Translations under genes and position numbers: made by a program
Shown here: piece after piece, positions 1 through 7,524 of the stretch
Position numbering within the stretch: the stretch's first letter is position 1
How the letters are laid out: each line of letters begins with the position of its first letter
Notes under the pieces: model-generated
The model's input: the letters and a program-made list of their open reading frames with translations, nothing else
Databases searched by the model: none
What the model was told of the DNA's origin: nothing
NCBI RefSeq assembly: GCF_013349955.1
Contig: NZ_JABVXC010000007.1
Coordinates: 1 to 64,000, forward strand
Source of the DNA: Onishia taeanensis
Lineage (GTDB): Bacteria > Pseudomonadota > Gammaproteobacteria > Pseudomonadales > Halomonadaceae
Direction of reading: 5' to 3'
DNA length: 64,000 nt

Positions 1-22
1 TAGCAGCCTGATGGGCGGCTTA

Positions 23-81
23 GTCCAACAGGCATTTATACGCCATGCTCCGCACGGCGAAGAAATGCTGAACAGTTAGGC
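23..81 (+). other. attC: attC recombination site 1 (59 bp)
   Basis: The outer boxes are GTCCAAC (23-29, fits RYYYAAC) and GTTAGGC (75-81, fits GTTRRRY). Inside them CAGGCATTT pairs with AAATGCTG, leaving one unpaired G on one arm; this extrahelical base is the hallmark of attC sites recognised by integron integrases. At exactly 59 bp it is a classic 59-base element. It is the 3' end of a cassette whose gene lies left of the window. Cleavage would fall after G75. Confidence 0.85.
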
Positions 82-134
82 AAAACAAAAGTCTTGGAAA
101 TGAGGGTGAGCTTTGAATTCGATGTGAGGATCTT

Positions 135-353
135 GTTTGGGTTGGAAGTGAGCGTTAAAGCAATGATTCAATCGTTAGTGGAGGTGCTTATGAAAAACTC
201 ATTCGTCTTGTTTACATGCGTTTGGTGCGGAGTGGCGTTTCTGCGGGCCTGGCTTGGGACACTTCCAACCCAAACGAGAGATTAGCATCGGTGGATTTGC
301 TTGCCTGTCCAAGAGAAACGAGAGGGGGTTCGATTCCTCCTCCCCGCACCAAA
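135..353 (+). ncRNA. Possible structured RNA with a tRNA-like 3' end, inside a gene cassette
   Basis: Two perfect inverted repeats interleave. Positions 135-150 pair with 260-275 (16 bp), and 221-230 pair with 344-353 (10 bp); the order A1-B1-A2-B2 is a pseudoknot topology. The 3' end resembles the end of a tRNA or tmRNA: a 5-bp stem around TTCGATT (T-loop consensus) at about 326-342, an acceptor-like strand TCCCCGC, then A and an encoded CCA (349-351). A normal 5' half is not evident; GCGGAGT at 227-233 pairs imperfectly with the acceptor strand. It could be a tmRNA- or tRNA-derived remnant, an attachment-site relic, or a new RNA. The element fills the unusually long leader of the cassette gene at 370. 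Identity is uncertain. Confidence 0.35.
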
Positions 354-369
354 TCGAAGGTGAACTTTT

Positions 370-615
370 ATGACCATGCGAAGCACGTACCCAATGACCT
401 GTGATTGTGGCCATAAAGGTGCTGTAAAGATGAGCGAGAATGACCAGCCTTACTCCAAAATGTATGAGAGTTATTCTCTCGAAAACCTTATTGGCGGCAG
501 TTATAGAGTCGATGGGTTTGAAGAGTGGCCAGGGGTATTTGAGGCACTAAAACCGAAATGCCCACAGTGTGGAAAGCGATTGGGGCCGGAGCACTTTGAT
601 AGATCATCTGCCTAA
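370..615 (+). CDS. Small zinc-ribbon-like hypothetical protein (gene cassette)
   Basis: An 81-residue protein of unknown function. It has a C-D-C-G-H motif near residue 12 and CPQCGKRL near residue 67, so two Cys/His clusters probably bind one zinc ion. The middle is acidic and aromatic. The start at 370 follows GAAGGTG, a reasonable ribosome binding site. The stop codon (613-615) lies inside the next attC site, as is common for integron cassettes. The cassette runs from about 76 to 688, so nearly half of it is the non-coding leader described above. Base composition is lower in GC than the chromosome to the right. No family was recognised. Confidence 0.7.
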   Translation: MTMRSTYPMTCDCGHKGAVKMSENDQPYSKMYESYSLENLIGGSYRVDGFEEWPGVFEALKPKCPQCGKRLGPEHFDRSSA

Positions 616-694
616 CCAGGCAAGTCACGGCGACGTTTACTACATTGCGGCTTCGCCTCCATTCCGTAACCGCGCGTGCTTAGCGGCGTTAGGG
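610..694 (+). other. attC: attC recombination site 2
   Basis: Outer boxes are GCCTAAC (610-616) and GTTAGGG (688-694). The inner arms AAGTCACG and CGTGCTT are complementary except for one unpaired T, the expected extrahelical base. The region between is longer than in site 1 and contains its own palindromic segment. Cleavage after G688 separates the two flanking cassettes. Confidence 0.85.
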
Positions 695-728
695 GCTATA
701 CAGTAATGGTAATTCACAAGGAAATTAA

Positions 729-1226
729 ATGTCGTTGAAAGATATAACTCATCCGATTTTGTATTCGGCTATGACGACACTAGCCTATAACATTAATAAA
801 AAATATTATGGCGATAAGCACTATATGTGGTGTACCCCATATTTTGGTTCGGATTTCGAATCACCGCATTTTACTGTCCCTCCTAGCTCATCTCCTGTGG
901 AAATATATAACACTTTGAAGAAAGAGGTCGATGGAGCTGATCATCACAACACGAAAATTGACCTTAACAGAAGAGGGATTCGCAAGGGAGCGTCAATAAT
1001 GTTAAAGCTTGGAAAAATAAGCCAAGATGCTCACGATGAGATTGTATATATTTCAAAAAAATCCAAAGATCAGCACTTTAAACCTCTTTTGTGTGTGATT
1101 TCTCGCCTTGAGGCTGTGCCTTACTATCAAACGGTTGATGTCAAAGATAGAGCTAATCCTCTGTCGCATGAATACATTTTGTCGGATTTGCCTCAGTCAG
1201 CATTTGATATTATTAGGATTGGTTAA
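729..1226 (+). CDS. Conserved-looking hypothetical protein, first gene of a two-gene cassette
   Basis: A 165-residue soluble protein with no signal peptide or membrane segment. It starts MSLKDITHPILYSA and carries an aromatic stretch (HYMWCTPYFG, residues about 36-45), a PPSSSPVEIY segment and a lysine-rich middle. The ATG follows AAGGAAATTAA, a good ribosome binding site. The stop at 1224-1226 is one base before the ATG of the next gene, so the two are almost certainly co-translated. Sequence like this is often annotated only as hypothetical in mobile DNA; I cannot assign a fold. Paired genes in cassettes are often toxin-antitoxin or defence modules, but nothing here proves that. Confidence 0.75.
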   Translation: MSLKDITHPILYSAMTTLAYNINKKYYGDKHYMWCTPYFGSDFESPHFTVPPSSSPVEIYNTLKKEVDGADHHNTKIDLNRRGIRKGASIMLKLGKISQDAHDEIVYISKKSKDQHFKPLLCVISRLEAVPYYQTVDVKDRANPLSHEYILSDLPQSAFDIIRIG

Positions 1227-1227
1227 G

Positions 1228-1599
1228 ATGAGAAATCTAAAAGATTTAATTAAAGGCTTTGAAATATCAGATGTTAGAGCTGCTTTTTACTATTTGAGCA
1301 GATATTTAAAGCAGGCTGATTATTTTGAAGAATATGAAAAAGACTTCTTTGAGGATGACTATCACAGCGTGCCATCCGAGATAGCGAAGAATTTAACCTT
1401 CTCGCTTATAAGTTTTATTGAAGAAAAATCTGAAAAAAAAGCTCTTGAATTCAATGATGAAGAGTATATTCAGTGGATGGATGAAATAGACTCCATTGAA
1501 TCTAAACTAGATCCTGAGCCATCAATGGATGTTAAAAACTCAGCAGATCAGGTGATTGATGAGCTGTTTTTTCCTGAAATTGGAAAGAGCAACAAGTGA
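1228..1599 (+). CDS. Acidic hypothetical protein, second gene of a two-gene cassette
   Basis: A 123-residue, strongly acidic protein starting MRNLKDLIKGFEISD. The frame stays open upstream to 1108, but the ATG at 1228, one base after the previous stop, is the natural coupled start. The sequence is predicted to be mainly helical with many Asp/Glu, Phe and Tyr residues and has no membrane segment. Low charge balance and small size would suit an antidote or partner for the 165-residue protein upstream, but this is only an inference from gene order. Codon use is AT-rich like the other cassettes. No domain was recognised. Confidence 0.7.
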   Translation: MRNLKDLIKGFEISDVRAAFYYLSRYLKQADYFEEYEKDFFEDDYHSVPSEIAKNLTFSLISFIEEKSEKKALEFNDEEYIQWMDEIDSIESKLDPEPSMDVKNSADQVIDELFFPEIGKSNK

Positions 1600-1602
1600 C
1601 GC

Positions 1603-1662
1603 ACCTAACAAATCAAATCACACGGACGCAGCGAAGCTGCGCCGGTGTTTGAGGCGTTAGCA
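1603..1662 (+). other. attC: attC recombination site 3 (60 bp)
   Basis: Outer boxes ACCTAAC (1603-1609) and GTTAGCA (1656-1662). The inner arms TCAAATCAC and GTGTTTGA pair with one unpaired T. The centre, GCAGCGAAGCTGC, is a small palindrome. This is the 3' end of the two-gene cassette. Confidence 0.85.
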
Positions 1663-1688
1663 CTGCAAATTAACCACTGGGGATATTA

Positions 1689-2369
1689 ATGTACAAAAAT
1701 ATGGCGCAACACCATGGTGGTGGATGCCTGATGATTGTCAGGCGTCAAGATGATCAGGGCGTGGAATTTGTAGGAAGTGGATTCTTATGCCATAGCAAGG
1801 GATACATCCTGACTTGTGCTCACACAATTAACTTAACAGACAAACTTTCTGTCATCTCTCCACAGCCTATCCAAAAATTTAATCCAATGACCATGGATAG
1901 GGTTAACGTAATAGATGTGTCAGTTGCACAGTTCGATGCAGAAAACGACATGGCCTTGCTCAAGATAAATAATCCGCCTCCACTTTCAGTCCCTGACAAC
2001 ATATTTGGTGACGAAGACAAGATTATTGTAGGCTCTTCGGTAGGTTATCTTGGGTTTCCGTTTGGGCAGTCAGGGCTGCATACGCTGAAAGTTTCTCATA
2101 GCATCATTAGCTCCAAGGTAGTATCCCAAAGTGGAACAAGACAGTTTCAGTTGGATGCCATGGTTCATGAAGGGAATAGTGGTGGCCCTCTTGTTGATCT
2201 GGCTACTAATCAAGTTATCGGAGTTATTAGCGGCAGGTTTAGCCCTACAGGTGATGGCGGCAGCATTCGTATTGGTAATCATGCTCTAGGAACTGAAAGC
2301 ACTATTTCTTACGCAACAACAATAGATTATGGGTTAGAACTCATAAAAAGCGAGAATCTCAATGTCTGA
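1689..2369 (+). CDS. Trypsin-like serine protease (gene cassette)
   Basis: A 226-residue chymotrypsin-fold peptidase of the HtrA/trypsin-like (Trypsin_2) type with the full catalytic triad visible: His in LTCAH (about residue 45), Asp in AENDMALLKI (about residue 81) and Ser in EGNSGGPLVD (about residue 162). It has no PDZ domain and no clear signal peptide, so it probably works in the cytoplasm. The start follows GGGGATATTA. Its last 8 bases overlap the start of the next gene (ATGTCTGA), so the two proteins are made together. Stand-alone trypsin-like domains coupled to small membrane proteins are known in conflict and defence loci; that role here is inferred. Confidence 0.85.
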   Translation: MYKNMAQHHGGGCLMIVRRQDDQGVEFVGSGFLCHSKGYILTCAHTINLTDKLSVISPQPIQKFNPMTMDRVNVIDVSVAQFDAENDMALLKINNPPPLSVPDNIFGDEDKIIVGSSVGYLGFPFGQSGLHTLKVSHSIISSKVVSQSGTRQFQLDAMVHEGNSGGPLVDLATNQVIGVISGRFSPTGDGGSIRIGNHALGTESTISYATTIDYGLELIKSENLNV

Positions 2370-2820
2370 ACTGGTTTTTGATACACAAGAATTTCTAGAC
2401 GCTGCAAATGAGTTGGTCCCAGATTTTCAGAGAAATAAAGTTGTATCTGCAATAAATAATAAAGATATGGATGAATCTGATTTTGATCAAATCGGTTTAA
2501 AATTAACTGGTGAAACAAGAGATTCAGGTTTGGTTGTTCCCACGTCTGCTCAAAACGGATCAGATGGAAGCATCTGGGGTGCCATTAAAGGAGAAGTCTA
2601 TGATTACCTTTGCACCAAATCTAGAAAGTATTCTAAAGAGAGAAAAGAGGCTGGCATTTCAGTAAAAAATCTAATTATGATTTTAGCAACAGCTGTAGCT
2701 TCTAGCTTTAATGTTGCGGTTGGGGTAGTGACAGGGGCAGTAACAATTGCGGTTCTTAGTGCTTTGAAAATCGGGAAAAATGCTTGGTGTGAGATGAACA
2801 GGCCAGCTGAGGAATTGTAG
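2362..2820 (+). CDS. Protease-coupled protein with C-terminal membrane segment
   Basis: A 152-residue protein with two parts. Residues 1 to about 95 are polar and acidic, including a Gly/Ser/Asp-rich linker near residues 58-72. Residues about 102-138 form a long hydrophobic stretch (Ala/Val/Ile-rich) long enough for one kinked or two short membrane helices, followed by a short basic and polar tail with one Cys. It overlaps the trypsin-like gene by 8 bp and shares its cassette. A plausible model is a protease substrate that is activated or released to act on the membrane, or a membrane anchor for the protease. No known family was recognised. Confidence 0.75.
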   Translation: MSELVFDTQEFLDAANELVPDFQRNKVVSAINNKDMDESDFDQIGLKLTGETRDSGLVVPTSAQNGSDGSIWGAIKGEVYDYLCTKSRKYSKERKEAGISVKNLIMILATAVASSFNVAVGVVTGAVTIAVLSALKIGKNAWCEMNRPAEEL

Positions 2821-2868
2821 TGCTAACAAAGCAATGCACGCGACGAGCGCGTGATTGCGGCGTTATGT
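2821..2868 (+). other. attC: attC recombination site 4 (short, 48 bp)
   Basis: Outer boxes TGCTAAC (2821-2827) and GTTATGT (2862-2868) are imperfect, but the inner arms GCAATGCACGCG and CGCGTGATTGC pair fully apart from one unpaired G, the extrahelical base. It closes the protease cassette directly after its stop codon. Confidence 0.8.
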
Positions 2869-2891
2869 AGGCGTTTCCATAGAGGATTGAC

Positions 2892-3239
2892 ATGGCATTT
2901 AGTGAGTTAGAAGAAAAGAACGTTGAGCGGGCCGTTGCTAAATTTTTAGAAGCTCATAGGCCACCAGTCGAGATACGGCCCAAATTGGATCTAGCCGTTC
3001 GGATTTCTGGTCAAAGCGTCCAGATTGTCGAAACTCGCTCCCATTTCCAGGAGCCGTCCACGAATATTGAGTCGCCAGTAGCAAAGGCGACCTATGTCAA
3101 GAAGTCTCAACGCTGGAAAATCTACTGGATGCGCAGCGATCTAAAGTGGCATTCGTATACGCCAGCACCTGAGTCACGCTCCATTGAGGAATTCTTTGCT
3201 ATCGTGAGTGCTGACGAGAATGGCTGTTTCTTCGGGTAG
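2892..3239 (+). CDS. DUF3024 family protein (last cassette)
   Basis: A 115-residue protein that I recognise as DUF3024: it begins MAFSELEEKNVERAV, has PPVEIRPKLDLAVRI, the core PVAKATYVKKSQRWKIYWMR, LKWHSY and ends in CFFG, all typical of the family. Function is unknown; members are often found near integrons and other mobile DNA. The ATG follows AGAGGATTGAC. No attC site can be seen after its stop, so this gene is either the fixed end of the array or a cassette that has lost its site. Base composition is intermediate between the cassettes and the chromosome. Confidence 0.85.
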   Translation: MAFSELEEKNVERAVAKFLEAHRPPVEIRPKLDLAVRISGQSVQIVETRSHFQEPSTNIESPVAKATYVKKSQRWKIYWMRSDLKWHSYTPAPESRSIEEFFAIVSADENGCFFG

Positions 3240-3357
3240 CACGTAGTCCATCATTCTAGTTCGTTTCGGTCCTGGCGGCTGTTCACGGAATACCCTAGTT
3301 CGGCGCCACTTAATACGGTGGTAATTCTCTACCAAGGATACATAGCTGTCACAACGC

Positions 3358-3399
3358 AAAGCCCCCAAGCCAGCAAATGAACTGGCTCGGGGGCTTTTT
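3358..3399 (+). terminator. Intrinsic terminator closing the cassette array
   Basis: AAAGCCCCC and GGGGGCTTT form the base of a stem that continues through AGCCAG/CTGGCT, followed by TTTTT on the + strand. It ends rightward transcription from the cassettes and may also serve liuE from the other side, where the T tract is weaker (TTTG). Confidence 0.85.
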
Positions 3400-3430
3400 C
3401 GTTTTCTGAGCTGTTGTGACGCCGCTTTGG

Positions 3431-4330
3431 TCACTGAGCGGCGATGGCGACACCGACCTTGGAGCGATTGGGGCGGCCAATGGTTTGAGTGATCCAGGTG
3501 CCGGTCGCGGCGAGGGCATCGAGGTCGATGCCGCTGTCGATCCCCAGGCCGTTGAGTAGGTAGATCACGTCTTCGCTTGCGACGTTTCCGGAGGCGCCCT
3601 TGGCATAAGGGCAACCGCCGAGGCCGGCCACGGAGCTGTCGATTACGGCGATGCCTTCTTCGAGTACGGCATAGAGATTGGCGAGCGCCTGGCCGTAGGT
3701 GTCGTGGAAGTGGGCGCCGAGCTTCTCCATGGGGATGTCCCGCGCCACGGCCTCGAGCATGCGCTTGGCCTTGAGCGGGGTGCCGGTGCCGATGGTGTCA
3801 CCAAGCGACACCTCGTAGCACCCCATCTCATAAAGTGCTTTTGCCACCTCGGAGACCTTGGCGGGGGCGATCTCGCCTTCGTAGGGGCAGCCAAGCACGC
3901 AGGAGACATAGCCGCGCACGCGCACCTTCGCGGCTTTCGCGCGCTCGAGTACCGGGGCGAAGCGCTCGAGCGACTCACTTACCGAGCAGTTGATGTTCTT
4001 CTGCGAGAAGGCCTCTGAGGCGGCGCCGAACACCGCGACCTCGTCTGCGCCGCACTCGAGCGCCGCTTCCAGTCCTTTTAGATTAGGCGTAAGCGCCGAG
4101 TAAACGACGCCCTCGCGGCGTTTGAGGCCGGTCATTACCTCGCGGTGGTCGGCCATTTGCGGCACCCATTTGGGCGAGACGAAGCTGGCCGCCTCGATAT
4201 GGCGAAGGCCGGCGGCGCCGAGCCGATCAATCAGTTCGAACTTGGTTTCGGTGCTGACCGGTTCTGGCTCATTCTGCAGGCCGTCGCGAGCGCCGACCTC
4301 GACCAGTCGCACGGATTGGGGGAATGCCAT
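3431..4330 (-). CDS. liuE: Hydroxymethylglutaryl-CoA lyase
   Basis: Cleaves HMG-CoA to acetoacetate and acetyl-CoA, the last step of leucine/isovalerate breakdown. The 299-residue TIM-barrel protein has VGARDGLQNE near the start, the metal-binding HFHDTYGQ and the active-site loop GLGGCPYAKGASGN with its catalytic Cys. I chose the ATG at 4330 because GGAGAGAACAG precedes it; a 45-residue in-frame extension upstream lacks similarity. It is the last gene of the liu operon, about 150 bp after liuD. The symbol mvaB is also used for this enzyme. Confidence 0.95.
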   Translation of the reverse strand: MAFPQSVRLVEVGARDGLQNEPEPVSTETKFELIDRLGAAGLRHIEAASFVSPKWVPQMADHREVMTGLKRREGVVYSALTPNLKGLEAALECGADEVAVFGAASEAFSQKNINCSVSESLERFAPVLERAKAAKVRVRGYVSCVLGCPYEGEIAPAKVSEVAKALYEMGCYEVSLGDTIGTGTPLKAKRMLEAVARDIPMEKLGAHFHDTYGQALANLYAVLEEGIAVIDSSVAGLGGCPYAKGASGNVASEDVIYLLNGLGIDSGIDLDALAATGTWITQTIGRPNRSKVGVAIAAQ

Positions 4331-4477
4331 CTGTTCTCTCCTGTCGTGGTCGCGACTGGCCCAGCGCCAGATCTCGGCGCAGGCGCGGTGAACCCTTCCC
4401 AGGGTGCCACCTCTGCCACCCTGGCAGAGGACCTCCGCTTCGACCTGTCGTCGGTGCCTCGCCATGGCGCGTGACGG

Positions 4478-6553
4478 TTATTCGTCGGCGGCGAATTCGA
4501 GCAGTACCTCGCCCTGGCCGACGGTGTCGCCGGCGGCGAAGTGGAAGCTGGCCACCTGGCCATTCGCGGGGGCACTCAGGGTGTGCTCCATCTTCATGGC
4601 TTCCATCACCATCAGCGGCATGCCTTTCTCGACCGGGGCGCCGGGCTCCACCAGTAGCGCCACCACGGTGCCGTGCATGGGGGCGGTGAGGGTCGATTCG
4701 GCTTCGTGCTGGCCGTGATCGACGGCATCGGCGCGCAGCCAGTCGAGGCGAGTCTCGCCCTGGGTATCGGCGAGCACGATGGCGTTGCCATCGAGCCTAG
4801 CCAGCAGGCGACGGCGGTGGCCGTCTAGCGTCACCGCCACGGCATCGCCGTCGAGCCGCTGCAGGCTGGCCGAAAGCGTCTTGCCCTGGACGCTAAGCCG
4901 CCAGGGGGCTGCGTCATGGGGGCGGCTGCCGTCGACGACGACCGGTTCTGATTCGGTCGATGCGGGGCCGGTCGCTTTGGCGACACTGAAGGCCACGCGG
5001 ATGCGCTGGTCGGCGTTGAGGCGAAAGCCATCATGGCGGTCCCAGGGCGAGTCGCTCGCGCTCTCGCGACCCAGTTGGTCCAGTGCCACCAGGGCGGCGC
5101 TGGCGTAGTCCTCGGCGCTGGGTTCGCGTACCTCGAACAGGTCGTCGTGGTGGTGTTCGATGAAGCGGGTATCGAGCTTGGCGGCCCGGAAGGCCGGGTG
5201 GCTCGCCAGCCGCTGCAGGAAGGCGCGATTGGTGACCACGCCGCGCACGTCCAGCGCGGCCAGCGCCCGGTTTAGGGTGGCCAGCGCCTGGGCGCGGTCG
5301 TCGCCATGCACGATCAGCTTGGCGAGCATGGGGTCGTAGTGCATCGAGACTTCGTCGCCGCTCTCCACGCCGCTATCCAGCCGCACCTGTACGGGGTCGA
5401 GGCCGGCGCCGACCAGGTCCAGCCCGAAGTGCTCGAGGTGACCGGTGGCGGGCAGGAAGTCCTGCGCCGGGTCTTCGGCGTACAGGCGCGCCTCGAAGCT
5501 GTGGCCGTGAATGGCAAGCTCGCCCTGGGTGCAGGGCAGGGTCTCGCCCATGGCCACCTTGAGCTGCCAGGCGACCAGGTCCTGACCGGTGATCATCTCG
5601 GTGACCGGGTGCTCGACCTGTAAACGGGTGTTCATCTCCATGAAGTAGAAGCGGCCGTCTTGTTCTTTTGAAGAACTCTGTGACGCGTCCAGCAGAAACT
5701 CGACGGTGCCGGCGCCGACGTAGCCGATCTCCTGGGCGGCGCGCACGGCGGCCTCGCCCATCTCGCGGCGTAGGGCTTCGCTCATGCCCGGTGCGGGGGC
5801 TTCCTCCAGTACTTTCTGGTGGCGGCGCTGCACGCTGCAGTCGCGCTCGAAGAGGTAGACGCCATTGCCGTGGCGGTCGCAGAACACCTGTACTTCGACG
5901 TGGCGTGGCTGGGTCAGGTATTTCTCGATCAGCATGCGCTGGTCGCCGAAGGCGGCCTGGGATTCGCGGCGGCAGCCGTCCAGGGCGGCTTGAAAGCCGT
6001 CACTGGATTCCACCACTCGCATGCCCTTGCCGCCACCGCCGGCGCTGGCCTTGAGCAGCACCGGATAGCCGATCTGGTCGGCCTCGGCGCGCAGCAGTTC
6101 ATCGCCTTGGTCGTCGCCATGATAGCCGGGCACCAGCGGCACGCCGGCCTGGTGCATGCGGGCCTTGGCGGCGGATTTATCCCCCATCGCCGAGATGGCG
6201 GCGGCGGGCGGGCCGATGAAAATGATGCCGGCCTCGGCGCAGGCGGTGACGAAATCGGCGTTCTCGGACAGAAAGCCGTAGCCCGGGTGGATGGCACCGG
6301 CGCCGGTGCGCTTGGCGGCGTCCAGTACGGCATCCACCTTCAGGTAGCTGTCGCGGGCGGCCGCCGGGCCGATGCGCACGGCCTCGTCGGCCTCGCGCAC
6401 GTGTCGAGCGTTGGCATCGGCGTCGGAGTAGACGGCTACGGTGGCGATTCCCATGGCGCGGGCGCTGCGCATCACTCGGCAGGCGATCTCGCCACGGTTG
6501 GCAATCAGGACCTTGGAAAAGGGTGTGCTCTGGTGGGGCGTGAGAGAGCTCAT
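4478..6553 (-). CDS. liuD: 3-methylcrotonyl-CoA carboxylase, biotin-carrying alpha subunit
   Basis: This 691-residue subunit carboxylates biotin with ATP and bicarbonate. The N-terminal biotin carboxylase domain begins KVLIANRGEIACR and has the ATP-grasp glycine loop GGGGKGMR (about residue 180). The C-terminal biotin-carrier domain carries the biotinylated Lys in EAMKMEH (about residue 655). It partners with LiuB to turn 3-methylcrotonyl-CoA into 3-methylglutaconyl-CoA. Its ATG overlaps the liuC stop by 4 bp. The order and neighbours exclude propionyl- or acetyl-CoA carboxylase as the main role. Confidence 0.95.
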   Translation of the reverse strand: MSSLTPHQSTPFSKVLIANRGEIACRVMRSARAMGIATVAVYSDADANARHVREADEAVRIGPAAARDSYLKVDAVLDAAKRTGAGAIHPGYGFLSENADFVTACAEAGIIFIGPPAAAISAMGDKSAAKARMHQAGVPLVPGYHGDDQGDELLRAEADQIGYPVLLKASAGGGGKGMRVVESSDGFQAALDGCRRESQAAFGDQRMLIEKYLTQPRHVEVQVFCDRHGNGVYLFERDCSVQRRHQKVLEEAPAPGMSEALRREMGEAAVRAAQEIGYVGAGTVEFLLDASQSSSKEQDGRFYFMEMNTRLQVEHPVTEMITGQDLVAWQLKVAMGETLPCTQGELAIHGHSFEARLYAEDPAQDFLPATGHLEHFGLDLVGAGLDPVQVRLDSGVESGDEVSMHYDPMLAKLIVHGDDRAQALATLNRALAALDVRGVVTNRAFLQRLASHPAFRAAKLDTRFIEHHHDDLFEVREPSAEDYASAALVALDQLGRESASDSPWDRHDGFRLNADQRIRVAFSVAKATGPASTESEPVVVDGSRPHDAAPWRLSVQGKTLSASLQRLDGDAVAVTLDGHRRRLLARLDGNAIVLADTQGETRLDWLRADAVDHGQHEAESTLTAPMHGTVVALLVEPGAPVEKGMPLMVMEAMKMEHTLSAPANGQVASFHFAAGDTVGQGEVLLEFAADE

Positions 6554-7374
6554 GACGTCGAATCCTTGGAGAGATGGGCCCAGCGCGGCGCGCGCTTGTC
6601 GAAGAAGGCGGCGAGGCCTTCCTGGCCTTCATCGCTGACCCGCAACTGGCCGATCACGCGGCAGCAGCGCTCGCGGGTGGTGTCACTGTCGGGGTCGCGG
6701 CCAACCGTTGCCAGCAGCGCCTTGGTGGCGCGCTGCGCCTGGGGCGAGGCGGTGAGCAGGGTGTCGAGCATCGCCGACACGGCGTCGTCCAGGGCCTCCG
6801 GCTCGGTGACCTGGTGGACGAGACCCAGCCGCTCGGCTGTATCGGCCGGCATGACCTCGGCGGTCAAGGCGTAGCGGCGCATCTGGCGTGCGCCGATGGC
6901 CCGCTGCACATAGGGGCTGATCACCGCTGGCGCCAGGCCGATCTTGACCTCGGAGAGGCAGAACTTGGCCTTCTCGGAGGCGATCACCAGGTCGCAGCAG
7001 GCAGCGAGACCCACGGCACCACCGAAGGCGGCACCTTGCACCCGGCAGAGCGTGGGGCAGGGCAGGGTATCGAGGCCATGCATCAGTCGCGAGAGCTCGC
7101 AGGAGTCCGTTAGGTTATCTTCCAGCGAATAGTCGACCATACGCTTCATCCAGCCAAGATCGGCGCCGGCCGAGAAATGCTTGCCCTCTGAGCGCAGCAC
7201 CAGGGCGCGGATCTCGCTGCGTTCGGCGGCGATCGCGACCCTGTCGAGATGCGCGTTGAGTTCGCCGATCAGGTGGTCGTCGAAGGCATTGAGTACTTCG
7301 GGGCGGTCCAGCGTCAGCCAGGCCACGCCGCGGGCATCGATCTCGAGTCTTGAGTAGGAGGTGATATCTGACAT
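6550..7374 (-). CDS. liuC: Methylglutaconyl-CoA hydratase (crotonase family)
   Basis: Hydrates 3-methylglutaconyl-CoA to HMG-CoA, between the carboxylase and the lyase. The 274-residue crotonase fold shows the oxyanion-hole segments HFSAGADLGWM and AAFGGAVGLAACCDL. I chose the ATG at 7374 (MSDITSY) over an in-frame TTG six codons earlier. The upstream gap to liuB holds an inverted-repeat element. The liuD start overlaps its stop. Confidence 0.92.
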   Translation of the reverse strand: MSDITSYSRLEIDARGVAWLTLDRPEVLNAFDDHLIGELNAHLDRVAIAAERSEIRALVLRSEGKHFSAGADLGWMKRMVDYSLEDNLTDSCELSRLMHGLDTLPCPTLCRVQGAAFGGAVGLAACCDLVIASEKAKFCLSEVKIGLAPAVISPYVQRAIGARQMRRYALTAEVMPADTAERLGLVHQVTEPEALDDAVSAMLDTLLTASPQAQRATKALLATVGRDPDSDTTRERCCRVIGQLRVSDEGQEGLAAFFDKRAPRWAHLSKDSTS

Positions 7375-7392
7375 TTGGGGCCTCGTTAACAA

Positions 7393-7497
7393 AGCTTGAA
7401 GCTGGAAGAGCGGCGCTTCGCGCCTGGAAGCTGGAAGAACTTCCGATAACCTGTAGCCGAAGCGTTGGGAAGAGACTTCCAGCTTAGAGCTTCAAGC
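7393..7497. repeat. Inverted-repeat intergenic element between liuB and liuC
   Basis: AGCTTGAAGCTGGAAG (7393-7408) is mirrored by CTTCCAGCTT...CTTCAAGCT (7476-7497), with further copies of GGAAGCTGGAAG in between. A related element lies on the other side of liuB. It resembles dispersed extragenic palindromes and could form long hairpins in the operon mRNA. Confidence 0.7.
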
Positions 7498-7524
7498 TTC
7501 CGGCTCCCTTGCGTAGCAAGGGGC

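Noticed and set aside
94..285. 63-codon open frame at the start of the first full cassette
   Set aside because: It overlaps the inverted repeats and the tRNA-like element, lacks a ribosome binding site and shows no recognisable sequence.
227..351. Complete tRNA gene
   Set aside because: The 3' arm is tRNA-like, but the 5' acceptor pairs poorly and the length (125 nt) and missing anticodon arm do not fit a functional tRNA.
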